Of a stretch of 16,351 nucleotides of DNA, positions 6,994-13,091 are shown one piece after another. Where the stretch lies: assembly GCA_031403315.1 (NCBI GenBank), contig JANNTD010000130.1:1-16351 (forward strand), written 5' to 3'. This DNA is from DASYDU01 sp031403315. GTDB taxonomy: Bacteria > Planctomycetota > Planctomycetia > Pirellulales > Lacipirellulaceae. Every line of letters starts with the position of its first letter. Within the stretch, counting starts at the first letter, position 1. A program made the translations under genes and the position numbers. The notes beneath the pieces were generated by a model. That model searched no databases. It saw only the letters and a list, made by a program, of their open reading frames with translations, and was not told the origin of the DNA.

Positions 6994-7431
6994 TCAGCGT
7001 GCGATCGGGGTCGAATGCGAATGGGTGGCGGCGACCCGCGCGACCGTCAGCCAGGTCTCGAGCGCGAGCGTCACCAAATAAAATGCTAGCAGATAAACAA
7101 TGAATGCGAGATGCTCGCGTCCATGAGCACCTTGGGCCGCGAGTGCAATGCAGATACCCAGTGGTGGCACCATCCGAATCGCCATCCCCAGCAGCATCAC
7201 CGCCACCGGCATCACCCGATCGTGGAGTAAAAACGCAAGCGATTCGGCCACCAAACCGGCAACCAGGCAAATCGTAGCTGCCAGCGCCAATCCACCCGGT
7301 CCGCCGCTGCCAGATCGGCCCACGGCAAACGGCATCAACACGAGCGCCAGCATCAGCACGCTGCCGGCCAGCGTCAGAGCCGAACGCAGGAAGCGTACCC
7401 GCGTAGATTTTGAGCTGTTCGTCCCGCTCAT
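6994..7431 (-). CDS. AtpI-like four-helix membrane protein of the ATP synthase operon
   Basis: This 145-residue protein has four predicted membrane helices (about 18-36, 48-68, 74-98 and 107-128), short loops and a small His/Ser-rich tail. Size, topology and position directly before atpB fit the ATP synthase subunit I group, whose E. coli member assists F0 assembly and is not part of the finished enzyme. Sequence motifs are too weak to assign the family outright. The frame stays open well upstream into the AtpZ-like gene, but MSGTNSSKST (ATG complement of 7429-7431) is the sensible start: it leaves a 62-base gap and has a short AGG ahead. Confidence 0.75.
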   Translation of the reverse strand: MSGTNSSKSTRVRFLRSALTLAGSVLMLALVLMPFAVGRSGSGGPGGLALAATICLVAGLVAESLAFLLHDRVMPVAVMLLGMAIRMVPPLGICIALAAQGAHGREHLAFIVYLLAFYLVTLALETWLTVARVAATHSHSTPIAR

Positions 7432-7493
7432 GGCCTGAGTGATCTCACAAAAACTAACGTCGATCGCCAAGAGTGCCTGCCCCAACTCGACTG

Positions 7494-7730
7494 CTATTTT
7501 TTGGGCGACTCCCGATTCTCGTTGCGCACCATGTGAATCAAGTGCATGATGGACGCTGTTCCGCCCACGGCGAAGCCCACCAGCATGAACAACACCACGG
7601 TTCCCAATCGCTGGTCCAACCAGTAGCCGGCCAATCCAGGCAGGACCATCTCCAGGGCGACGACCATGATCCGCGTCGACCATTGGTACGCCTTGGCGGA
7701 CGGCGATCGGTCGTCGGTGGACTTAGTCAC
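7494..7730 (-). CDS. atpZ: AtpZ/AtpI-family protein (ATPase gene1 type), first gene of the atp operon
   Basis: This small protein (78 aa from the GTG start) has two membrane helices. The segment GLAGYWLDQRLGTVVLFMLV is typical of the AtpZ/'ATPase gene 1' family (PF09527), which precedes atp operons in many bacteria and is linked to F0 assembly or to Mg/Ca handling. The start is uncertain. A GTG at the complement of 7728-7730 gives VTKSTDDRSPSAKAYQW, while a TTG at 7787 would add 19 residues of non-homologous appearance. Neither has a clear Shine-Dalgarno. A Lys/Glu-rich tail ends the protein. The family call is good; the start is weak. Confidence 0.8.
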   Translation of the reverse strand: MTKSTDDRSPSAKAYQWSTRIMVVALEMVLPGLAGYWLDQRLGTVVLFMLVGFAVGGTASIMHLIHMVRNENRESPKK

Positions 7731-7874
7731 CTGATTGCCGCGATGATCAACATCCGGCGAGCGGCGAGCACCGCCAGCCGCACGCAAGACATTGCCCTGG
7801 AGAGATTTGCGTCGCCGACACCCGGACCGATAGCAGTCCGCTTCCGGCAGGTGAGAACGACTCGTGGGTTGAGC

Positions 7875-7904
7875 AATTTATCGCACCTAACCTGTTGATG
7901 TCAA
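7875..7904 (-). promoter_or_regulatory. Sigma70-like promoter candidate for the atp operon
   Basis: On the minus strand a perfect TTGACA (complement of 7899-7904) is followed after 16 bases by GATAAA (complement of 7877-7882), or after 18 bases by TAAATT (complement of 7875-7880). Transcription would start near 7868, giving a leader of roughly 140 bases to the GTG of the AtpZ-like gene. A seven-A tract lies about 22 bases upstream of the -35 box, in the style of an UP element. Planctomycete promoters are poorly known, so this rests on the general consensus. Confidence 0.5.
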
Positions 7905-8030
7905 CGGCGCAACGACGAATTCGTGCTTTTTTTCACAAAGTCGTCGGGCGACGAGTTCTGGGCCTCCGACTTTCGCTAGCCGGCCACTGTGGAGGCTCGC
8001 TCGGCGGTTTTCGGCTCTGCGGCACGAGGT

Positions 8031-8063
8031 CGGTTTGGACGCGTTGTCCAACGACGCAAACCG
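8031..8063. repeat. Interrupted palindrome in the divergent control region
   Basis: Outer arms CGGTTTG (8031-8037) and CAAACCG (8057-8063) enclose inner arms CGTTG/CAACG around a TC centre, with a small asymmetric internal loop. An alternative fold pairs TTGGAC with GTCCAA (8035-8051). It lies between the two divergent promoter candidates and could be an operator or an RNA hairpin. No T-run follows. Confidence 0.45.
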
Positions 8064-8129
8064 GCTGTAAATGCCCGTGGCGCTAGCACTTCCGTAGCAC
8101 CAGGCAGCGGTCCACCGCGTGCCAAATCG

Positions 8130-8157
8130 TTGCAATTCGTTTCGTCGTGATTACACT
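8130..8157 (+). promoter_or_regulatory. Weak promoter candidate for the DUF4912 gene
   Basis: TTGCAA (8130-8135) and TACACT (8152-8157) are separated by 16 bases, each matching the sigma70 consensus at about 4 of 6 positions. Transcription would begin near 8164 and give a leader of about 140 bases. Such matches are common by chance; kept only because of its position. Confidence 0.25.
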
Positions 8158-8304
8158 GAAAGGAGGGAATTTAGCGAATTTGCGCTTTGCTCGCCGGGGG
8201 GCTTGCAGCTGCCGCATACTGTGGTGGCCAGGCGACTCTCTGCGGGCCGGTTTTCCCCTTTTGTGCCCGACCCTTTGCATATCACCAAGCGGGATGCTTC
8301 TTCC

Positions 8305-9393
8305 ATGACTGCCACCACCTTAAAGAACTACTCGTGCAAGGACTTGGCTCAGATGGCCAAGGTGCAGGGCGTCGTCGGTTGGCATGCGATGCGGAAGGAG
8401 GAACTAGTTGAAGCACTCATGAAACGAGCCAAGCAACACCGGCAGCGCGGAGCAACCGCGATCGAACTACCACCATTGAATGGCGACGTTCGGAAGACCG
8501 CCATCAAGAACCGGTCGGCCGAATCCAATCCCATGCTCGATCGGCGACCGACGCTCTCCGCCGCCAAGGATCTCAGCTGCGCGGGCACGGTTGCCTCCGG
8601 CCGCGCCGAACGCGATCGGCTGGTGGTGATGGTCCGCGACCCGTATTGGCTGCAAGTCTTTTGGGAACTCTCGCGACAGAGCATCGATCGCGCCCAGTCG
8701 GCGATGGGGACTCACTGGCATTCGGCCGCACCCGTGCTGCGGCTCTACAAGATGGGCGTCGACGGCACGTCGGCCCTCGTGCGACACATTCCGATCCACG
8801 GCGGCGTAAGCCATTGGTATGTCGACGTCCAGGATCCACCCAGCGAATTTCGGCTGGAAATCGGCTATTTGGCCGCGGGTGGCCAGTTCTACAGTCTCGC
8901 GCGGAGCAATTCGGTCACGACGCCTCGCGCCGGCACCAGCGACTCGGTGGACGAGAATTGGACCGACGTGGCCGACAACGCCGACCGGATCTTCGCCATG
9001 AGCGGCGGCTACAGCTCGCGCGGCACCAGCCAGGAACTCCAAGAGTTGCTCGAAGAGCGTCTCGGCCGGCCGATGGGTACACCGATGGAAACGCGCTACG
9101 GCGACGGCGCCGCCCGCGTCCTGACGAGCGCGAAGAAGTTGCAGTTCTCGGTCGACGCGGAGCTCTTGGTGTTTGGGGTCAGTAGCCCCGGCGCCCATGT
9201 CACGCTGCAGGGCGAGCCGGTGCCGCTGCGGCCGGATGGCAGCTTCTCGGTCCGGATGTCGCTCGCCGATCGCCGGCAAGTGATTCCGGTAATCGCCAGC
9301 TCGGTCGACGGTCTCGAACAACGGACCATCATTCTCGCGGTGGAACGCAACACGAAAGTGCTCGAACCGCGCGTGCGGGAAGTGGCTCACTAA
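8305..9393 (+). CDS. DUF4912 protein with N-terminal SAP/Rho-N-like domain
   Basis: This 362-residue protein has three parts. Residues about 5-42 (LKNYSCKDLAQMAKVQGVVGW, then MRKEELVEALMKRAK) resemble the SAP/Rho N-terminal fold that binds nucleic acid. Residues about 103-207 match DUF4912 (DRLVVMVRDPYWLQVFWELS, later LRLY, WYVDV, FRLEIGY). The tail (about 278-350) is a beta-rich segment with SSPGAHVTLQGEPVPLRPDGSFS, like bacterial Ig-like or glucodextranase-type modules. No signal peptide or membrane helix is seen, so it is probably cytoplasmic. Function is unknown. The start MTATTLKNYS is chosen because the domain begins there; the frame is open to 8119 but that part looks non-coding. Confidence 0.85.
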   Translation: MTATTLKNYSCKDLAQMAKVQGVVGWHAMRKEELVEALMKRAKQHRQRGATAIELPPLNGDVRKTAIKNRSAESNPMLDRRPTLSAAKDLSCAGTVASGRAERDRLVVMVRDPYWLQVFWELSRQSIDRAQSAMGTHWHSAAPVLRLYKMGVDGTSALVRHIPIHGGVSHWYVDVQDPPSEFRLEIGYLAAGGQFYSLARSNSVTTPRAGTSDSVDENWTDVADNADRIFAMSGGYSSRGTSQELQELLEERLGRPMGTPMETRYGDGAARVLTSAKKLQFSVDAELLVFGVSSPGAHVTLQGEPVPLRPDGSFSVRMSLADRRQVIPVIASSVDGLEQRTIILAVERNTKVLEPRVREVAH

Positions 9394-9400
9394 AGCGAAC

Positions 9401-9459
9401 AGTGTAGCCCTCTCGCTCCGCGAGAGGTCTTTCTGCTCGCGGAGCGATCAGACTACACT
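9401..9459. repeat. Paired-hairpin palindromic repeat after the DUF4912 gene
   Basis: Outer arms AGTGTAG (9401-9407) and CTACACT (9453-9459) are perfect inverted copies. Inside are two facing hairpins: CCTCTCGC-TCC-GCGAGAGG on the left (perfect 8-bp stem, ending at 9427) and CTGCTCGC-GGA-GCGATCAG on the right (one mismatch, starting at 9433). The element begins 7 bases after the DUF4912 stop. It has the same architecture as the atp gap repeats but a different sequence. It may double as a transcript end. Confidence 0.8.
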
Positions 9460-9589
9460 AGATCGGACTCACGACCGGAACCGGACCGCGGTTTCCAGAC
9501 GCGGCCGATTTCATTAGGCTGGTGGCTGGCCGCGGGTCTCCTTGCCGTGTGCCACAACGTCGACGCCACCCCTGCGAATTGCCCGCCCC

Positions 9590-10429
9590 GTGTCCTACGA
9601 CATTTCCTCCATTCTCGGCGACTGGCCCTACCGACCGGATGAAATCACGGTGCGGGTCGTCGACGGCGAAGACGGTCGGCGGAAAATTCAACTGCGGCTC
9701 GACCTGGGCATTTTGCAGATGGAGTTCGACGGCCGGCCCGACGGTCGCCGCATCCACGAGTGCGACTCCTGGTTCGATTTCCACACGCGGCGGCAGAAGG
9801 AACACGATCGGGCGCACCCCGACAGCGCTCCGTATGTGCTCGAGCCCGAGGATTGCCAGGAACTGCTGCGCGAAGGCGTGCAGTACTATCACCGCTATTT
9901 GAGCTTCTGGCACCTGGGCTTGTACGAACTTTGCGCCCGCGACACGGAGCGAAACTTGCGGCTGTTCTCGTTCGTGCGGGAGCATGCCCGCGACGAGCGG
10001 GTGCGGCTCGAGTTCGACCAATGGCGGCCGTACGTGACGATGATGCACGCCCGCGCTGTGGCGACGCCGCTGGTGGAGCTCGAACAATGGGAAGCGGCGG
10101 TGAATGTGCTCGACGCGGGCATCCGCGGGATCGAGCAGTTTCTGGCCGACTATAATCAGAAGGAAAAGGCCGGGCAGGTGGGCGAGCTGGCATTCCTGCA
10201 GCGCTGGAAGCAGGAGATTCTCGAGAAGAATCCGCCGCTGGCGCTCGAAGCGCCGGATGCCGCGACCGAATCGACCGTCGCCGCGCCACCCGATCCAATC
10301 AAGCAAGTCCGGACCGAGCTCGCCAAGGCCATCCAGGAAGAGCGTTACGAGGACGCCGCCCGCCTACGCGACGATCTGCGGCGCCTGGAAGAACCGCCGC
10401 CGCCGCCCGTGCCGGGCATCGGAGGCTGA
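9590..10429 (+). CDS. UVR (UvrB/UvrC motif) domain protein of planctomycete type
   Basis: This 279-residue cytoplasmic protein ends in a UVR motif (VRTELAKAIQEERYEDAARL, about 238-257), a helical hairpin used by UvrB and UvrC for mutual contact and also found in McsA and some Clp proteins. The rest is not a nuclease or helicase. It has an N-terminal module (YDISSILGDWPYRPDEI... KIQLRLDLGILQMEFDGRPDG) and a helical middle (about 85-200) with paired YY/H residues. I recognise this arrangement as common in planctomycetes, function unknown. A Pro-rich tail follows the UVR motif. The GTG at 9590 (VSYDISSILG) is preferred over an ATG at 9542 because conserved sequence begins there; no Shine-Dalgarno is seen. 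Confidence 0.8.
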   Translation: MSYDISSILGDWPYRPDEITVRVVDGEDGRRKIQLRLDLGILQMEFDGRPDGRRIHECDSWFDFHTRRQKEHDRAHPDSAPYVLEPEDCQELLREGVQYYHRYLSFWHLGLYELCARDTERNLRLFSFVREHARDERVRLEFDQWRPYVTMMHARAVATPLVELEQWEAAVNVLDAGIRGIEQFLADYNQKEKAGQVGELAFLQRWKQEILEKNPPLALEAPDAATESTVAAPPDPIKQVRTELAKAIQEERYEDAARLRDDLRRLEEPPPPPVPGIGG

Positions 10430-10492
10430 AGGCCGATTGTCGCCGCGTGTCCGCCGGCGGATAATTGGATGATTCTCGCTCGGCGGTGTCGC

Positions 10493-11350
10493 ATGAATCA
10501 ACTTACAGTCGATCTTGCTGCCAAACGCGACCAGCTGCTTGCGCTCGTATCGAGCTACGGCAGCTGTGCCGTGGCTTATTCCGGCGGCGTCGATAGCGCT
10601 GTCGTCGCCAAGGCGGCACAGCTTGCACTTGGCAATGCGGCCGTCGCGGTCACCGGCGTGAGTGCGAGCCTGGCGGACGGCGAGCTCGAACAGGCCGCCG
10701 CCCTCGCTGCGGAAATCGGCATCCGCCACGAACGTCTAGTCACCGACGAGCTGGTAAATCCAGCCTATGCAGCCAACGCCCCCGACCGCTGCTTCCACTG
10801 CAAATCGGAGCTTTACACGCAGTTGGCGACGCTGGCCGTGCGACTGGGTGTCAAAGAAATCGCCAGCGGCACCAACCTCGACGACCTCGGCGACTACCGG
10901 CCCGGACTCGCGGCGGCCGCGGCCTCTGGCATCCGTCAGCCGCTGGCCGATTGCGGCATCACGAAGACCGACGTCCGGGCGCTGGCGGCAGCTTGGAATC
11001 TGCGCGTCGCCGACAAGCCGGCGTCGCCATGCCTCTCCAGCCGCATCGCCTACGGCCAGGCAGTCACGCCCGACCGGCTTCGAATGATCGACCTCGCCGA
11101 GCAAATCGTGCGTTCGCTCGGCATCGCAATCTGTCGCGTCCGCTACCACGCGGGCGACGTTGCACGGATCGAGGTGCCGACCGAATCGATCGCCACGCTA
11201 TTGGCGCTAGCGACCAACGCGATGCTCCAAGACGAATTCGCCCGCTTGGGCTTCGCATCGCTTTCAATCGACCCGGCCGGCTTCCGCTCGGGGAGCCTGA
11301 ACGAATCGCTGGCGTTGCATACGATCGTGACACCTGCAGAGCGGCGCTAG
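10493..11350 (+). CDS. larE: LarE, ATP-dependent sulfur transferase for the nickel-pincer cofactor
   Basis: This 285-residue PP-loop protein adenylates pyridinium-3,5-biscarboxylate mononucleotide and supplies sulfur for the nickel-pincer nucleotide cofactor of lactate racemase. The PP-loop is SGGVDS (30-35). Other LarE marks are DRCFHCK (98-104), ASGTNLDDLGDYRPG (124-138) and DKPASPCLSSRIAYG (174-188). Cys180 sits where the sacrificial cysteine of Lactobacillus LarE is expected, and Cys100 and Cys103 add a CxxC. Three such cysteines are described in Fe-S-type LarE, which recycle sulfur instead of sacrificing a residue. No larB, larC or larA is nearby. An ATG at 10469 would add 8 residues. 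Confidence 0.93.
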   Translation: MNQLTVDLAAKRDQLLALVSSYGSCAVAYSGGVDSAVVAKAAQLALGNAAVAVTGVSASLADGELEQAAALAAEIGIRHERLVTDELVNPAYAANAPDRCFHCKSELYTQLATLAVRLGVKEIASGTNLDDLGDYRPGLAAAAASGIRQPLADCGITKTDVRALAAAWNLRVADKPASPCLSSRIAYGQAVTPDRLRMIDLAEQIVRSLGIAICRVRYHAGDVARIEVPTESIATLLALATNAMLQDEFARLGFASLSIDPAGFRSGSLNESLALHTIVTPAERR

Positions 11351-11398
11351 AACCTGAGATTGCGCACCGGTCAAGTCCTTTGGTGGTTCGACACGCTG

Positions 11399-11716
11399 AT
11401 GAATACGCCATCGGCAACACACGAATTCGCAGACGGCGGACTCGACGCAGCGATCGAATTCTTTCGTCGCACGAGGAACGAGTTGCGGACGCTGCGGCTG
11501 GTGCAGGTCTCGCCGGACTGGGTACGGCTGTTCGACGTGAATGGCGATTGTTTTGAGCTGCGCGGACTCGGTTATCTGGACGCCGACGTCGCGCCCGTGC
11601 TGCGATCGTTCGACACGCCGTTCGATCCGGAACGAATCCACCTGCCGATCGACGCCCCCTACAAGGAATTCAAGACGGGCCGGCGATACCCCTGGGCGGC
11701 GGATCGGGTGATGTGA
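11399..11716 (+). CDS. Hypothetical protein, unrecognised (105 aa)
   Basis: I do not recognise this family. The frame is open, and codon use (GC-rich third positions) resembles its neighbours, so it is probably real. The protein is soluble-looking, with a helical N-terminal part (DAAIEFFRRTRNELRTLRLVQVS, about 16-38) and a beta-like middle (WVRLFDVNGDCFELRGLGYLD). The C-terminal end is Pro- and Arg-rich (LPIDAPYKEFKTGRRYPWA). It starts 48 bases after larE on the same strand and may be co-transcribed with it. The ATG at 11399 is chosen; a TTG at 11360 is possible. No Shine-Dalgarno is clear at either. Confidence 0.55.
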   Translation: MNTPSATHEFADGGLDAAIEFFRRTRNELRTLRLVQVSPDWVRLFDVNGDCFELRGLGYLDADVAPVLRSFDTPFDPERIHLPIDAPYKEFKTGRRYPWAADRVM

Positions 11717-11738
11717 TGAACGGTTTTTGGCCCGAAAT

Positions 11739-11762
11739 CTGCTGCCGGTGGCCCGGCAGCAG
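11739..11762. terminator. Hairpin, possible weak terminator
   Basis: A perfect 10-bp stem with a 4-base loop (CTGCTGCCGG-TGGC-CCGGCAGCAG, split for the arms) lies 22 bases after the 105-aa gene and about 50 bases before the DUF433 gene. It is stable enough to stop or protect a transcript, but no T-run follows on the plus strand, so it is not a classical intrinsic terminator. It could also be another REP-like palindrome. Confidence 0.4.
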
Positions 11763-11812
11763 CGTCGCGGCTGGCAAGCCTCCCTTGGTCGTTTGCGGCA
11801 CTCGATGATACG

Positions 11813-12169
11813 ATGAGAGTCATGAGCAAGCTCGAAGACGTGGAAAAGGCTGTGGCAGAATTGTCGGTGGCGGAGAAAGCGTCGCTGCTTCAGTCCGTGG
11901 CCCGCGCGGTGGGCAACGCGACTCCAGGGATCGAGTCGAAGCCTGACGTGTGCGGAGGCGAAGCCTGTATCGTTCGGACGCGGATTCCCGTGTGGGTTCT
12001 TGAACAGGCGCGGCGGCTGGGAACGAGCGAAGCGGAACTATTGCGGGCGTATCCGACCCTACGAGCCGCCGACTTGGTCAACGCCTGGAGTTATGCGAGT
12101 CAACACCGCGACGAGATCGACCGGCAGATTCGCGAGAAAGAGGACGCGATCAAGCGAACAGCGTATTAA
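11813..12169 (+). CDS. DUF433 antitoxin-like protein, no partner visible
   Basis: This 118-residue protein has an N-terminal helical stretch (about 5-34: VEKAVAELSVAEKASLLQSVARA) followed by a DUF433 domain (about 39-105), seen as GIESKPDVCGGEACIVRTRIPVWVL and the helix-turn-helix-like ARRLGTSEAELLRAYPTLRAADLVNAWSYA. DUF433 proteins are often antitoxins paired with a PIN-like DUF5615 toxin encoded just downstream. Here the next 13 bases are non-coding and the following gene is convergent, so no partner is present. The role is therefore unclear; it may be an orphan remnant or a stand-alone regulator. The ATG at 11822 is an equally possible start. Confidence 0.85.
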   Translation: MRVMSKLEDVEKAVAELSVAEKASLLQSVARAVGNATPGIESKPDVCGGEACIVRTRIPVWVLEQARRLGTSEAELLRAYPTLRAADLVNAWSYASQHRDEIDRQIREKEDAIKRTAY

Positions 12170-12182
12170 TGGCCGCAAGATT

Positions 12183-13070
12183 TCACGCCCATATAGAGAT
12201 CTTGCCAAGAACGAAGTCGGCAAATTCGTCTTCGCCGATTAGTATACAACGATTGCTGACGGCAAGTTCCTTGGCGCCCTTGGTAAAGCGGCTGTTCGTA
12301 ATGACAGCTGAGGCATTGCAACGATAATGTGCAACGCCAGCGACGGCCTCTTGCACAGCTGAATTGCCAACTGGAAATCCATAGCCCTTTGCCTGCACCG
12401 CCAAGCTGCGCGACTCGAAATCGACAATTAGATCGACACCCTGGTCGCCGACTCCTGCGGTCCGGCGAACATTGGCACCAAGCGCGCAGCAAACTTCAAT
12501 CAAATAGTCCTCCCATTCGTTGCCGCGCATGTCTCTCCAATTTCGTTGCAGCAACTTTTCTCGCTGCAATTTGCCAGAAGCCAAAAGTTCATCGTGTTCG
12601 CTTCGCCGCGTGTGAAGCCGTTGCTTGATGACATGAAGTAATACGATTGTGTCTTGGAGGCTGGCGGACCGGATGCGCGCCTTGGCTACGGCTTCCGGTA
12701 TCGCAGCAGAAAGTATTGCATCTGACGGCACGAACAACAGGATCGCAATCAACCCAACGCCGGCGCAAGTTCCAAGGAACATTCCGAAAACCGCTCTATC
12801 CCATGTGCCATAGATCAGGCCGATAAATAATAAAACCAAGCCACCGGCGACCAATGACCCATTGACCATTGCGATGACTGGCCATGATTCGATGGTTTTC
12901 GCAGGATGTCGAATCCATTGGATGAACCGCAAGGACTTAGCCTGGAACGACAGGCTGGCGGCGGCAATGGCCAACGATACTCGGGTCTTCTCAAGACGTT
13001 CGGCTTCAATTTCGAGGTCTGCGACTTCGCTGCTGAGCTTGGCCAAGTCGAGTTCGGCTGGCGTCAACAT
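12183..13070 (-). CDS. Membrane-anchored Mrr-type restriction-endonuclease-like protein, active site intact
   Basis: This 295-residue protein starts with a coiled coil (about 6-32), then two membrane helices (about 64-86 and 93-114), a second helical linker (about 135-175), and a C-terminal Mrr/PD-(D/E)xK domain (about 178-285). Likely active-site residues are Glu187 (NEWEDYLIEV), Asp213 (GDQGVDLIV) and the QxK at 226-228 (AVQAKGYG). Mrr-family enzymes cut DNA, often modified foreign DNA; membrane anchoring is a variant. GGGAG (complement of 13079-13083) lies 8 bases before the ATG. It is downstream of its paralogue by 21 bases and clearly AT-richer. Its substrate cannot be read from sequence. 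Confidence 0.85.
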   Translation of the reverse strand: MLTPAELDLAKLSSEVADLEIEAERLEKTRVSLAIAAASLSFQAKSLRFIQWIRHPAKTIESWPVIAMVNGSLVAGGLVLLFIGLIYGTWDRAVFGMFLGTCAGVGLIAILLFVPSDAILSAAIPEAVAKARIRSASLQDTIVLLHVIKQRLHTRRSEHDELLASGKLQREKLLQRNWRDMRGNEWEDYLIEVCCALGANVRRTAGVGDQGVDLIVDFESRSLAVQAKGYGFPVGNSAVQEAVAGVAHYRCNASAVITNSRFTKGAKELAVSNRCILIGEDEFADFVLGKISIWA

Positions 13071-13091
13071 TTGAAATGCTCCCAGCTACGA

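Larger units (their letters stand above)
7731..8304. other. Divergent intergenic region between the atp operon and the DUF4912 gene
   Basis: About 570 bases hold no gene I can support. They contain a good minus-strand promoter candidate (7875-7904), a seven-base T-run at 7927-7933 (an A-tract upstream of that promoter on the minus strand), a strong interrupted palindrome (8031-8063) and a weaker plus-strand promoter candidate (8130-8157). An AGGAGG at 8161-8166 has no well-placed start codon after it. The plus-strand frame of the DUF4912 gene is open back to 8119, but the translated extension looks like non-coding sequence. Confidence 0.6.

Noticed and set aside
7921..7933. A T-run after a short ACGAATTCGT palindrome, looking like an intrinsic terminator on the plus strand.
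   Set aside because: No gene is transcribed into it from the left and the palindrome has no loop; it reads better as an A-tract upstream of the minus-strand promoter.
8161..8411. AGGAGG at 8161-8166 followed by a small open frame from a TTG at 8187.
   Set aside because: The spacing to any start codon is poor and the frame overlaps the DUF4912 gene out of phase.
9458..10306. A 282-codon minus-strand frame opposite the UVR-motif gene.
   Set aside because: Antisense shadow; the plus-strand frame carries the UVR motif and family-like N-terminus.
10450..10461. Perfect 12-base palindrome TCCGCCGGCGGA between the UVR gene and larE.
   Set aside because: Short, GC-rich and without loop or flanking symmetry; expected by chance in such sequence, though it may be a fragment of a REP-like element.
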